Shown here one piece after another: positions 16,571 through 24,770 of a DNA stretch of 64,000 nucleotides. The first letter of the stretch is position 1; every line of letters starts with the position of its first letter. This stretch comes from Myxococcales bacterium (GTDB taxonomy: Bacteria; Myxococcota_A; Bradymonadia; UBA7976; UBA1532): positions 248,001 through 312,000 of the forward strand of contig JACKDP010000006.1 of NCBI GenBank assembly GCA_020633435.1, written 5' to 3'. The notes under the pieces are model-generated. The model was not told the origin of the DNA. It ran no database searches and saw only the letters and a program-made list of their open reading frames with translations. Position numbers and translations under genes: made by a program.

Positions 16571-18145
16571 ATGTCCAAGCGGATGCTGCTGCTGGCCCTG
16601 GGCTTCCTGGGGTGCTCCGAGACGGCCACTGGACCTGCCGAACCGGCTACTGAAGGCGCCACCGCCGTGGCCGTGGCCGAGGGCAAGGCCGACGACTACT
16701 TCTCCACCAACGGGAAGGAGTACGACCTGCGCGGGACGGACCGCTTCGAGCTGGCCCGCCTGTCGGACGAGTCGGACGAGGACTTCCTGGTCCGGGCGGC
16801 GGCGTTCGCCGAGCTGCGGTTCACGGCCCTGACGTACTTCATCAACGCCTACGTGACGGGCAAGAGCACGCACGACGGGAACTACGGGTACGGCGGCTTC
16901 CGCACCACCATCCGCCAGCGGTCCATCCGCGCGGAGGACGTGGTGATGACCGATGAGGGCAAGTTCTCGGCCCTCTTCGAGACGGAGTTCGCCGGCCCGA
17001 CCGACCTGGCGAGCCAGCTCGGCGCCGAGAAGGTGGACGAGGGGCTGTGGCGCTTCGACGTCATCGTGCCGCAGCTCACCGAGGCCGAGGTCCGCGACGG
17101 GTCCTTCGCGCGCAAGTACCGGGACTTCAAGGGCAATGAGCTGCCCGAGGAGCAGCGTACGCTCCTGTCCATCGACTTCGAGGTCGGCCAGAACAGCATC
17201 GACGCCTACCCGCGCTACTTCGAGATGATGGACGACGGCGTCCTCGACATCGCCATCCAGGTGGGCGGCGACTACAACGAGAAGCGCTGGGATCGCATCG
17301 TCGCCCAGGAACTCTACACGAAGCTGACCGGGACGATGAAGTTCAAGTCCCCGGTGGCGAAGTACGAGGATCTGACGCTGGACAGCGGCCCGTTCACCCG
17401 GGAGCTGGAGACCCTGTACGGCCCCATCGAGGTGAAGGTGTACCTGGTGCACCCCGACATGGCCGTCGACAACCCGCAGCGGCTGGTGGAGGCCTTCAAG
17501 GCCCACGCCGCCACCCGCGACATCGTGATCTACGACGGCCACGCCGGCTTCGATGCCAGCTACAGCGGCGTCGTGGTGACCTACCAGCCGCGCACCGCCA
17601 TCCCGGCCGATGCCTTCAAGTCCCTGGATCTGCCCGAGAAGCCCCAGCTCTTCTTCTTCAACGGCTGCAAGACGTACAGCGTCTACCCCGACGCCCTGCT
17701 GGCCAACCCGAAGAAGACCCCCGAGAACCTGGACATCATCTCGACGGTGAACTTCTCCTGGCTGGCCCAGATGACCACCATCACCAGCGACTTCATCGGT
17801 TCGGTGATCGCCGAGGGTCGCTTCGACGGCCTGCACGAGCCGGCGACCTTCGCTCGCATCCTGTCGACGCTCAACAAGGGCCGCAGCTGGGACGTCATCT
17901 ACGGGGTGCACGGCGCCGACGACAACCCCCACAAGAGCCCCTGGGCCGACGAGGTGGAGCTGTGCCAGGCCTGCCGTTCCCACGCCGACTGCCCCGGCGC
18001 CGACGCCCTCTGCGTGAGCGGCGCCTGCGGCTACGGCTGCACCGCCGACGACGGCTGCCCCAGCGACTACAGCTGCCGCGCCGTGGCCGTGCAGGGCGTC
18101 ATCACCGGCAGCCAGTGCCTCCCCCGCAGCCGCTCCTGCCGTTGA
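16571..18145 (+). CDS. Lipoprotein with caspase-like (clan CD-type) His/Cys motifs, paralog 1
   Basis: A 524-residue exported protein. The lipobox is LGFLGC (C15), followed 23 residues later by GKAD. The core has IYDGHAGFD (H324) and FFFNGCKTYS (C366). A histidine in a hydrophobic-H-x-G setting followed 42 residues later by a cysteine after a hydrophobic strand is the catalytic layout of clan CD peptidases (caspases, gingipains); this reading is inference from motif and spacing. The C-terminus (~465-524) carries ten or more cysteines in a CxxxxDC-type exported module. It shares GKAD, the His/Cys core and flanking residues with the lipoprotein at 46693-48339. Transcription probably depends on sigma-54. 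No family name recognised. Confidence 0.7.
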   Translation: MSKRMLLLALGFLGCSETATGPAEPATEGATAVAVAEGKADDYFSTNGKEYDLRGTDRFELARLSDESDEDFLVRAAAFAELRFTALTYFINAYVTGKSTHDGNYGYGGFRTTIRQRSIRAEDVVMTDEGKFSALFETEFAGPTDLASQLGAEKVDEGLWRFDVIVPQLTEAEVRDGSFARKYRDFKGNELPEEQRTLLSIDFEVGQNSIDAYPRYFEMMDDGVLDIAIQVGGDYNEKRWDRIVAQELYTKLTGTMKFKSPVAKYEDLTLDSGPFTRELETLYGPIEVKVYLVHPDMAVDNPQRLVEAFKAHAATRDIVIYDGHAGFDASYSGVVVTYQPRTAIPADAFKSLDLPEKPQLFFFNGCKTYSVYPDALLANPKKTPENLDIISTVNFSWLAQMTTITSDFIGSVIAEGRFDGLHEPATFARILSTLNKGRSWDVIYGVHGADDNPHKSPWADEVELCQACRSHADCPGADALCVSGACGYGCTADDGCPSDYSCRAVAVQGVITGSQCLPRSRSCR

Positions 18146-18185
18146 TCCGTGTGCCCGCCCCCGTTTGGGGGTAGGCTCTCGCCCC

Positions 18186-19253
18186 ATGGAAGCCCGCTTC
18201 GCCCTCCCGCCCGGCACCGGCCAGACGTCGGCGGCCCGCGTCCTCGATGACTGGTACGTCGTCTGCCGCAGCCGCGACCTGGGCCGCGCGCCGCGGGCCC
18301 TGACCGTCGTGGGCCTGCCGCTGGCCTTCTTCCGGGACGGGGAGGGGCGGCCCGCGGCTCTCCTGGACCGCTGCCCCCACCGCAACGTGCCCCTCTCCGG
18401 TGGGAAGGTGGCCGACGGCTGCCTGGAGTGCCCCTACCACGGCTGGCGCTTCGACGGCGGTGGCGCCTGCCGCCGCGTGCCCGGCCTGGCCGGCGAGGCG
18501 GAGAGCCCGGCGCGGGCCGCGCGCGCGTTTTCCTGCGTCGAGTCGGATGGTTACGTGTGGGTCTGGCCCGGCGAGGGGCCGCCGGATCGCGAGCCCTTCC
18601 GCTTCCCGCACCTGGGGGAGCCGGGCTGGGCCGTCGCGCACGACGCCTTCGAGACGGTGGGCACCCTGCATGCCGTGGCCGAGAACGCGCTCGATGTGCC
18701 GCACACCGCCTTCCTGCACCGCGGCCTCTTCCGCGGCACCGGCAAGACCAACGAGCTGGAGGTGGTCGTCCGCCGCTACGGCGATCGGGTGGAGGCCGAG
18801 TACATCGGCGAGCCCGCGCCGCGGGGCCTCGTCGGCCGCCTGCTGGCCCCCGGCGGCGGCATGGTCACCCACTTCGACCGCTTCATCCTGCCGGGCATCG
18901 CCCAGGTGGAGTACCGCCTGAGCGACCGGGCCCACCTCGTCGTCTCCAGCGCCCTCACGCCCGTCGATGATCAGCGCACCCGCCTCTTCGCCGTCGTGGC
19001 CTTCCGCTTGCCGCTGCCCGCGTGGCTGGTGCGCCCCATCCTCCAGCCCATCGCCCGGGGCATCTTCAAGCAGGACGCCCGCATTCTCGCGCTGCAGAGC
19101 GCCACCATCGAGCGGTTCGGTGGGGAGGAGTTCGTGTCGACGGAGCTGGACGCGCTCGGCGCCCACATCCGCTCCCTCTTGAAGCAGGCCGAGCGGGGCG
19201 GGGAGCGCAAGGCCGGCGAGGCGAAGGAGCGCCGCTTCCGCATGCGCGCCTGA
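18186..19253 (+). CDS. Rieske non-heme iron oxygenase
   Basis: A 355-residue oxygenase alpha subunit. The Rieske [2Fe-2S] site is CPHRN (C63, H65) plus CPYHGW (C82, H85). The mononuclear iron site is in ENALDVPHTAFLHRG (D170, H173, H178). Enzymes of this shape act on sterols (KshA, Daf-36), chlorophyll derivatives or other bulky rings; the C-terminal half is hydrophobic and may touch the membrane. No dedicated ferredoxin or reductase gene is adjacent. It converges on a sterol-desaturase/AGMO-superfamily gene, three bases from its stop, so lipid or sterol modification is a reasonable inference. The start sits right after a short leader; no strong ribosome site is visible. Confidence 0.85.
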   Translation: MEARFALPPGTGQTSAARVLDDWYVVCRSRDLGRAPRALTVVGLPLAFFRDGEGRPAALLDRCPHRNVPLSGGKVADGCLECPYHGWRFDGGGACRRVPGLAGEAESPARAARAFSCVESDGYVWVWPGEGPPDREPFRFPHLGEPGWAVAHDAFETVGTLHAVAENALDVPHTAFLHRGLFRGTGKTNELEVVVRRYGDRVEAEYIGEPAPRGLVGRLLAPGGGMVTHFDRFILPGIAQVEYRLSDRAHLVVSSALTPVDDQRTRLFAVVAFRLPLPAWLVRPILQPIARGIFKQDARILALQSATIERFGGEEFVSTELDALGAHIRSLLKQAERGGERKAGEAKERRFRMRA

Positions 19254-19256
19254 CGC

Positions 19257-20165
19257 CTACCGCGCCAGCTCGCTCAGGGCCTCGGCCCGCAGCGCGCGAG
19301 CCGTCTTGCCGCCGCCGCCCGGCCGCCAGCCCGGCGCCCGGAACAGGTAGCCCAGCCGCTCCCGCCAGCCATCCGCCGCCCGCAGGTCGGCCCGCAGGGC
19401 GTCCAGCGCCGCCATCTGCGACGGGATGAACCGGTCGGTCGCGTGGGGATCGACCAGGCCGTAGGCGACCGGCTCCTCGGGCATGGGCGCCTGGAAGGTG
19501 CCGCACAGGCGATCCCACAGGCTCAGCGTGAGGCCATAGTTCGTGTCCAGGTACAGGCCGTTGCGGCCGTGGTGGACGCGGTGCAGGGCCGGCGTGATGA
19601 GCGCCAGGCCCAGCCAGCGCGGCCCCGGACGGCGCAGCGTGTCCTCGCTCATGTGCAGCGCCACGCCCCAGAGCAGGCCCAGGCCCTCGACCACCACGAT
19701 CATCAGCGGGTGGAAGCCCAGCAGCGGCAGCCAGAGCGTCGTGTGGGGCGTGATCAGGAAGTCGCCCAGCGAGCCGCGGAACGACACCGACGCCTTCATC
19801 TCCTCCGGCGCGTGGTGGACGCTGTGGAAGATCCAGAGCAGCCGGACCTTGTGGGACGCCAGGTGCACCACGAAGGACGCCAGGTCGTAGGCCACGTAGG
19901 CGCCCACCCAGGCCCAGGCGCTCTGGCCCACATCGAACAGCCGCACATCGTACAGGGCGTACATGAGGTTGAGCGTCAGCGCGGCGTTCAGGGCGAAGAC
20001 GGGCAGGAACGAGGCGGCCCCGCAGGCCACGTTGACGGCGCCCTCCCGGTGGCGCGCGATGCGGCGCCGCAGGCCGAGGGCGACCCACTCGACCGCCACG
20101 ATGACCACCGCGAGCAGGGTGACGATGAGCGGGACGTAGTCGGCGGCGTGCTGCAAGCTGCTCAT
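19257..20165 (-). CDS. Fatty acid hydroxylase superfamily protein, alkylglycerol-monooxygenase (TMEM195)-like
   Basis: A 302-residue membrane di-iron hydroxylase. Histidine motifs are HLASH, HSVHH and HRVHH, the eight-histidine pattern of the sterol desaturase superfamily. The run HRVHHGRN, then NYG, then LWDRLCGTF, then YGL near the end is typical of the AGMO branch, which cleaves the ether bond of alkylglycerols, rather than of ERG3/ERG25 enzymes. Four or five hydrophobic segments lie in residues 10-190. The methionine at 20165 is preferred to the upstream ATG at 20324 because the membrane protein begins there. Since the same window carries an ElbD-like ether-lipid gene, an ether-lipid substrate is attractive but unproven. 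Confidence 0.8.
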   Translation of the reverse strand: MSSLQHAADYVPLIVTLLAVVIVAVEWVALGLRRRIARHREGAVNVACGAASFLPVFALNAALTLNLMYALYDVRLFDVGQSAWAWVGAYVAYDLASFVVHLASHKVRLLWIFHSVHHAPEEMKASVSFRGSLGDFLITPHTTLWLPLLGFHPLMIVVVEGLGLLWGVALHMSEDTLRRPGPRWLGLALITPALHRVHHGRNGLYLDTNYGLTLSLWDRLCGTFQAPMPEEPVAYGLVDPHATDRFIPSQMAALDALRADLRAADGWRERLGYLFRAPGWRPGGGGKTARALRAEALSELAR

Positions 20166-20232
20166 GGCGGGGACCCCTGGCCGGTGACCCCCTTCGAACC
20201 CGTGGGGGCGGCCAGATGGGCAACACCCTGTG

Positions 20233-21372
20233 TCAGCGCGGGCGACCCTGCGCGATCCAGGTGACCACGAGCTGGACGTCCTCGAGCGGGATGGGGGGCA
20301 GGCCCAGGGGCATGCCGCGGACACCGGCCACCGGCCGCCCGGCCACCTCCGCGTGGCGGGCCATCAGGGCGGCCACCAGGAGGGGCGTCTTGCCATCGGG
20401 GCCGGGCGTGAAGACGCTGCGCCGCTGGCCGGTGGTGGCGTCCAGGAGGCCCGAGGCCAGCCCCGTCGCCGACGCCAGGTTGAGGCGCCGGGCCGGGAAG
20501 CCGAAGCCGCCCGTGTTGCCCGGGCCGCCGTCGCCCAGCGCGTAGGCGGGGTCGGAGTGGCAGTGCCAGCACACATGCTTGAAGACGCGGGCTTCCACCT
20601 CCGGCCAGCGCACGGGCCGGTCGAGGGGCGCCGGGGTGGCGGGGACGGGCGGCGGGGGCGGCTGCAGCAGGGGCGACTGGAACAGAAAAGCGACCAGATC
20701 TCGCGCATCTTCGTCGCTGGCCCGGTAGCTGGCCATCGGGGTGTCCGCGACGAAGGCGGTGGGGTTCTGCAGCCAGGCCACCGCCGCCGCGGGCGTCATC
20801 CGGTCCCGCGTCCAGGTCAGGTCGGGCGCCCGCGGCCGGCCGCGCACGAGCTCCGCCGGCGCGAACGGGATGGGTCCCGCAAGGCTGACGTCGGGCAGCG
20901 TCACGCCGGTGAACTGGTGGCAGGCCAGGCAGCCGAGCTGCATCAACCGCAGGGCCCCGCGCGCCGCGTCGCCGGATGCCACCGGGCCATCGGCGTCAGG
21001 GGGCGCGAGCCAGGCGGCGAGCGCGTCTGCGTCGGCCGCGGTGAGGGCGAGCCGCGGCATCGTCGCGGGCTGCTCGGGCCGCACGTCGAACGGGCGCTGC
21101 AGGAAGGCCGCGATCCACGACCGCCGCAGCCGCCGGGCGCCGCGCAGATCGGGCGCGTGGTTCAGGCTCGTCAGGCGGCGCTGCCACCGCGTCAGCAGAG
21201 GGGCCTCGGCCTCGAAGCTGCCCGCCAGGATGCGCTGGTGGCAGCCGACGCACTGCTTCTCGGGCGGGGCCGCCGGCAGGTCGGGGGCCTCGTGGCAGCG
21301 CGCGCACTCGAAGCGCACGGCGGCCTCGGGAGGTGGGGCCCCGAGCAGGGCGATGAGCAGGAGGGCCGTCAC
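20233..21372 (-). CDS. Exported tetraheme cytochrome c
   Basis: A 379-residue periplasmic protein. Four CxxCH heme sites are visible: CARCH (~23), CVGCH (~41), CLACH (~148) and CWHCH (~265). A signal-like hydrophobic start (TALLLIALLGA) precedes the first. The GTG at 21372 overlaps the stop of the upstream gene (GTGA), which fixes the start and shows translational coupling; the long upstream extension has no protein character. It is the last gene of a six-gene minus-strand operon. Spacing of the hemes and conserved MP segments resemble diheme cytochromes fused in tandem. Electron partners are not evident; a periplasmic electron-transfer role is inferred. Confidence 0.85.
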   Translation of the reverse strand: MTALLLIALLGAPPPEAAVRFECARCHEAPDLPAAPPEKQCVGCHQRILAGSFEAEAPLLTRWQRRLTSLNHAPDLRGARRLRRSWIAAFLQRPFDVRPEQPATMPRLALTAADADALAAWLAPPDADGPVASGDAARGALRLMQLGCLACHQFTGVTLPDVSLAGPIPFAPAELVRGRPRAPDLTWTRDRMTPAAAVAWLQNPTAFVADTPMASYRASDEDARDLVAFLFQSPLLQPPPPPVPATPAPLDRPVRWPEVEARVFKHVCWHCHSDPAYALGDGGPGNTGGFGFPARRLNLASATGLASGLLDATTGQRRSVFTPGPDGKTPLLVAALMARHAEVAGRPVAGVRGMPLGLPPIPLEDVQLVVTWIAQGRPR

Positions 21373-21989
21373 AGCAGCGTCGGCGCGTCGTCGCAGGTGA
21401 CGCCAGGGGTCGCCACCGCGCGGCACCGGGTGAGCGCGGCGTCGCGCCCCGCGGCGTCCCCGCGGTGGGCCCGCCCGGCGGCCAGCGCCCGCCAGGCCCA
21501 CGCGTCGGGCATCAGGTCGCGGCGGGCCAGGTCCTCCAGGGCGTCGGTGCCGGCGGCGCCGCGGGCCTCGGCGTCCAGGGCGACCACCACCGGATCGTCG
21601 GGCCGCGCGGCCAGCTCCCGGGCCAGCACGCCGCGGGCCCAGGTGAGCTGGCGCGGCGGCTGCACGGGGGCGGCGTCGGGGAGGCCATGGTCGAACGGCT
21701 GGTGGCCCGGCGTCCGCACGACGGCGATGGCGGCCACGCGCCAGGCGCGCAGGCGAAGCGGGCGGCGCGAGAAGGCGAACTCGAAGCGCCGGGCCATGGG
21801 CGGGTAGTGGGCCGCCCTCATCAGGCCCCGCACGGCCGAGGCGGCGTCACCGGCGGCGAGCTGGGCCTCGGCCTTCGCCACGGCGGCCTCCTGCGTCTTC
21901 TTCGAGAGGTAGACCTCGTTGCCGCAGGCCAGCGCGGCACCGCCGAACAAGAGCAACCCCGCGAGACTCCACGAGAAAGCGGCGCGCAT
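21369..21989 (-). CDS. Small exported TPR-like protein, tandem paralog B
   Basis: A 206-residue exported protein. Signal peptide, then ACGNEVYLSKKTQE, then helical repeat-like sequence rich in Ala and Arg, ending with a conserved DAAGRDAALTRC. It is clearly a paralog of the gene directly upstream: the mature start (CGN, V, LS), the AVAKAEAQLAAGDAASAV helix and the C-terminal block all align. The ATG at 21989 shares a base with the upstream stop (TGATG), and its own stop overlaps the cytochrome start (GTGA). The cysteine of ACGN could be a lipobox (LACG), making it a lipoprotein. Function unknown. Confidence 0.75.
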   Translation of the reverse strand: MRAAFSWSLAGLLLFGGAALACGNEVYLSKKTQEAAVAKAEAQLAAGDAASAVRGLMRAAHYPPMARRFEFAFSRRPLRLRAWRVAAIAVVRTPGHQPFDHGLPDAAPVQPPRQLTWARGVLARELAARPDDPVVVALDAEARGAAGTDALEDLARRDLMPDAWAWRALAAGRAHRGDAAGRDAALTRCRAVATPGVTCDDAPTLL

Positions 21990-22654
21990 CACGAGCCGCC
22001 GAGGCCCGGATCCAGCGCGCAGCGGGCGGCCTTCGGGGCGACGGCCTTGCACTTCTCGAGGGCGGCGTCGCGCCCCGCCGCGTCGTCGGCCACGGCGCGC
22101 AGACCGGCCAGGGTGCGCCAGGCGTCGGGGCCCGGCATCAGGTCGGCCTCGGCCAGCTTCTCCAGCAGCGGCCGGGCCTCGGCCCCCTGGCCGAGGGCGG
22201 TCAGGGCCTCCGCGTGCAGCGCGGTGACGGCGGGCTCGTCGGGGCGCTTCTGGTGCTCCTCGGCCACGACGCGGGCCGCCCAGGCCAGGGCCTCCCGGAC
22301 GGCGGGGGCGGCCTTCATGCCCCGGGCGCCCTCCACGTGCTTGCGGCGCCGGCCCTGGGTCAGCGTGACCTTCTCGCCGCCGCGGATGGCCGCGGCCGCC
22401 GCCACCAGGTGGGCCCGGGCGCGCAGGGCCGGATCCCGGTAGGCCGCCCGGAACTCCCAGCCCATGGCCCCGCCGTCGGCGCCGTCCATCAGCGTCTTGG
22501 CGGCCTTGCCGTTCTCGCCGGCCTCGAGCAGCGCCTCCGCCTTCGCGACGAGCTGGGTCTGCTCCTTGGTGGAGAGCTCGACGGCGTTGCCGCAGGCGAG
22601 GCCGCTGGCGGGGGCCGCGAGGGCGAGGGTGAGGGTGAGCAGGGCACGTCGCAT
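21989..22654 (-). CDS. Small exported TPR-like protein, tandem paralog A
   Basis: A 221-residue exported protein with the signal MRRALLTLTLALAAPASG and then LACGNAVELSTKEQ. The body is alpha-helical with TPR-like spacing (KAEALLEAGENGKAAKTLM) and ends DAAGRDAALEKC. It matches paralog B over its whole length and probably arose by tandem duplication. It starts 13 bases after the stop of the Cys-rich lipoprotein gene and is read in the same operon. Not recognised as a named family. The link to a tetraheme cytochrome suggests an envelope complex that senses or uses redox state, but nothing in the sequence shows this directly. Confidence 0.75.
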   Translation of the reverse strand: MRRALLTLTLALAAPASGLACGNAVELSTKEQTQLVAKAEALLEAGENGKAAKTLMDGADGGAMGWEFRAAYRDPALRARAHLVAAAAAIRGGEKVTLTQGRRRKHVEGARGMKAAPAVREALAWAARVVAEEHQKRPDEPAVTALHAEALTALGQGAEARPLLEKLAEADLMPGPDAWRTLAGLRAVADDAAGRDAALEKCKAVAPKAARCALDPGLGGS

Positions 22655-22667
22655 GGGTCCTCCAGGT

Positions 22668-23534
22668 CTACTCTTCGTTCGAGCAGCGGCAGATGAGCCG
22701 CGGGGCGCCGGCGAAACAGCCGATCTCCTGCTGGGTCACGCAGCCGGCACCGGCGGCCCAGCCCGCGAGGCAGCGGCTCCCGACGACGGCGCCGCAGACG
22801 GCGATGCAGTTCTCGCCCTCGGCCGCGACCTGGCAGTAGGGCGTCGCCCCGCCGCCATCGACGTGGTTGCCGGTCTCGCAGGTCTCCCCAAACGCAGCAC
22901 AGGCCTCTCCGATCTCAAGATCACAGGTGCCCGCCTGACAAAGTCCGACATCGCCCTCGCCGCAGGGGGTGCCGTTGGGCGCCGGCACCAGCCGGGGCTC
23001 GGCCACGCCCTGGCAGCCCTCCATGGCCACGCACTCGCCCTCGAGCCGAAGGGCCTCCATGCGCTCGGGGTCGCCGCAGGCGCTGCGGTCGTCGGGATCG
23101 CGGCACGAGCCCGGGCCCAGGCAGCGGCCCCCGATGATGCGGGCGCGCAGGGCGTAGCAGATGTTGCCCTGGCGGGTGTACTGGGCCTGGCCGCCGCAGT
23201 CGACGGCGGGGCAGCCGTTGTCGTCGGCGGGCACGGTGCGCTGGCCGCAGGCGTCGCAGACCTCGCAGAGGCCCAGCCGCATGCCCGGCTGGCAGACCGG
23301 GGCGGCGCCGCCGCAGTCGCCGCCGCCCCCCATGTCGGGGCGGGGCAGACCGGCGTCCGCGCAGGGCGGGGGGGGCGTGCCCCGGTCGGGGACGGGCGGC
23401 GGGGGCACGCCCGACTCCAGCGCCGGGGGGGCCACGAAGGCGTCCACGGCCTCGCCCGCGTCCTCGTCGCCATCGGGCACCGCCTGGGTGGCGCAGCCCG
23501 CCAGCAGCCAGAGCAGGATCAGACCTCGTCGCAT
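22668..23534 (-). CDS. Cys-rich exported lipoprotein
   Basis: A 288-residue lipoprotein: lipobox LWLLAGC (C14), then an acidic and proline-rich linker (DGDEDAGEAVDAF), then about 28 cysteines in irregular pairs such as CEVCDACG and CRCSNEE. The pattern resembles the disulfide-rich surface lipoproteins common in Myxococcota; no catalytic motif is visible. Its start lies inside the 3' end of the deaminase gene (16-base overlap), so it is translated with it. It needs an oxidising folding system; a DsbA-family gene is encoded at 12.8 kb. Function unknown. Confidence 0.75.
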   Translation of the reverse strand: MRRGLILLWLLAGCATQAVPDGDEDAGEAVDAFVAPPALESGVPPPPVPDRGTPPPPCADAGLPRPDMGGGGDCGGAAPVCQPGMRLGLCEVCDACGQRTVPADDNGCPAVDCGGQAQYTRQGNICYALRARIIGGRCLGPGSCRDPDDRSACGDPERMEALRLEGECVAMEGCQGVAEPRLVPAPNGTPCGEGDVGLCQAGTCDLEIGEACAAFGETCETGNHVDGGGATPYCQVAAEGENCIAVCGAVVGSRCLAGWAAGAGCVTQQEIGCFAGAPRLICRCSNEE

Positions 23535-24010
23535 GGCGCCCCCGCGCGGGGGTCGGGCGGGCCATCCACCCAGTCGACGCCGACCCCGTGTGCCTGCAGG
23601 TAGCCTACCCCATTCGCGCCCAGATATCCGCCCCGGACCACGAGGACCCGGGTGATGCCGGCGTGGTGGATGAGCTTCGCGCACAGGACGCAGGGCTCGC
23701 CCGTCACGATGAGCCAGGCGCCCCGGGTGGCCACGCCGCTGGCGGCGGCGTTGCAGATGACGTTCATCTCGGCGTGGTGGCAGCCGATCTCCATCCGGGT
23801 GCCGGACTCGATGCCGAGCTCGTCGCGCACGCAGGTGGCCCCGCCGCAGAGCTGCCCGCCGCCCCGGGGGCCGCCGTTGTAGCCATCCATCAGGATGACG
23901 TTGCGCTCGGGGTCCAGGAGCAGCGCGCCGAAGCAGCGCCGCACGCAGTTGGAGGCCTCCGCCAGCGCGAGGCACTGCTGGATGCGGATGCGAATATGCT
24001 TGTCTTTCAA
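23519..24010 (-). CDS. Deoxycytidylate (dCMP) deaminase family protein
   Basis: A 163-residue zinc-dependent deaminase: CHHAEMN (H79, E81) and PCVLC (C107, C110) are the catalytic zinc ligands and acid. Extra cysteines C55, C60 and C77 suggest a second, structural metal site as in ComEB-type dCMP deaminases. The reading frame has no ATG in a sensible place; a TTG at 24010 overlaps the previous stop as TTGA and begins MKDKHIRIRIQQ when read as methionine, so it is taken as the start. Placement between a zincin gene and a lipoprotein gene is odd for a nucleotide enzyme, and the product seems cytosolic. Confidence 0.82.
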   Translation of the reverse strand: MKDKHIRIRIQQCLALAEASNCVRRCFGALLLDPERNVILMDGYNGGPRGGGQLCGGATCVRDELGIESGTRMEIGCHHAEMNVICNAAASGVATRGAWLIVTGEPCVLCAKLIHHAGITRVLVVRGGYLGANGVGYLQAHGVGVDWVDGPPDPRAGAPCDEV

Positions 24011-24711
24011 GAGGTTTCCTCGTCCTTGCGGCGCAGCCAGCGCCAGAGCCGCTGCCACGCCGACGGGCGCTCGGGGGGGCGGGGGGCGATGATCAGGTCG
24101 CCGGGCACGCCATCGAAGGGGAGGCCGGCGCCCGGCAGCAGCGCGTAGCCCAGGGCCGGATCGGGGCTGCACGTCACGCGGCCGCGGCCGGGCACGGCCA
24201 CCGTCCACGGCGGCAGGCCCTCCACCTCGGAGAACACGTCGCCGTCGATGTGCCAGCGGAAGGCGTCGAGCCGCTCGCCGTCGCGCCAGTAGCCGAACGG
24301 CACCGCCAGGCCCTTGCGGCGCTGGAAGTTGAGGATCTGCGCGGCGTCGAAGCGATCCAGGCCGTCCAGCCCCGCGCGCCCCTCCCAGTGGTGGGTCAGC
24401 TCGTGGAGGATGGTCTCCTCCAGCTCGCCGGCCCAGTCGAAGCGCACGGCCCGCTCCGCCATCGCCTGGAAGGAGCCGTACCAGATGTGGATGAGGCTCT
24501 GGCGCTCGCCCGGGCGCAGGTCGCCGGCCATCGCGAAGGCGTCTTCCAGGGCCTCGAAGGCGCCCTCGCAGGCGCCGAGCAGGAAGACCTCGGGGTCGTC
24601 GGCGTCGGGCATGGCCTCGGGGTGCACGAGGAGCGTGGCGCCGTCACGGAACCGGGCGGGGATGGCCTCCCAGTACCGGGCGGCGAGGGTGCGAAAGGCG
24701 GGTGGCCGCAT
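24007..24711 (-). CDS. Zincin-like metallopeptidase
   Basis: A 234-residue protein with the zinc motif LHELTHHWEG (H103, E104, H107) after a helix, and an aspartate-rich stretch (GLDGLDRFD) that may supply the third ligand. It resembles the small zincin family formerly called DUF1025. No signal peptide, so cytosolic. The C-terminus ends in a basic Trp/Arg-rich segment (WQRLWRWLRRK). It is the first gene of the six-gene operon that runs down to the tetraheme cytochrome; its stop overlaps the TTG start of the deaminase. Confidence 0.75.
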   Translation of the reverse strand: MRPPAFRTLAARYWEAIPARFRDGATLLVHPEAMPDADDPEVFLLGACEGAFEALEDAFAMAGDLRPGERQSLIHIWYGSFQAMAERAVRFDWAGELEETILHELTHHWEGRAGLDGLDRFDAAQILNFQRRKGLAVPFGYWRDGERLDAFRWHIDGDVFSEVEGLPPWTVAVPGRGRVTCSPDPALGYALLPGAGLPFDGVPGDLIIAPRPPERPSAWQRLWRWLRRKDEETS

Positions 24712-24770
24712 GGCGCGACCATGCCACGCGCCGGCCGGCCTGGGAACCGGCTCGGCGCGGGCGGCCGGGA

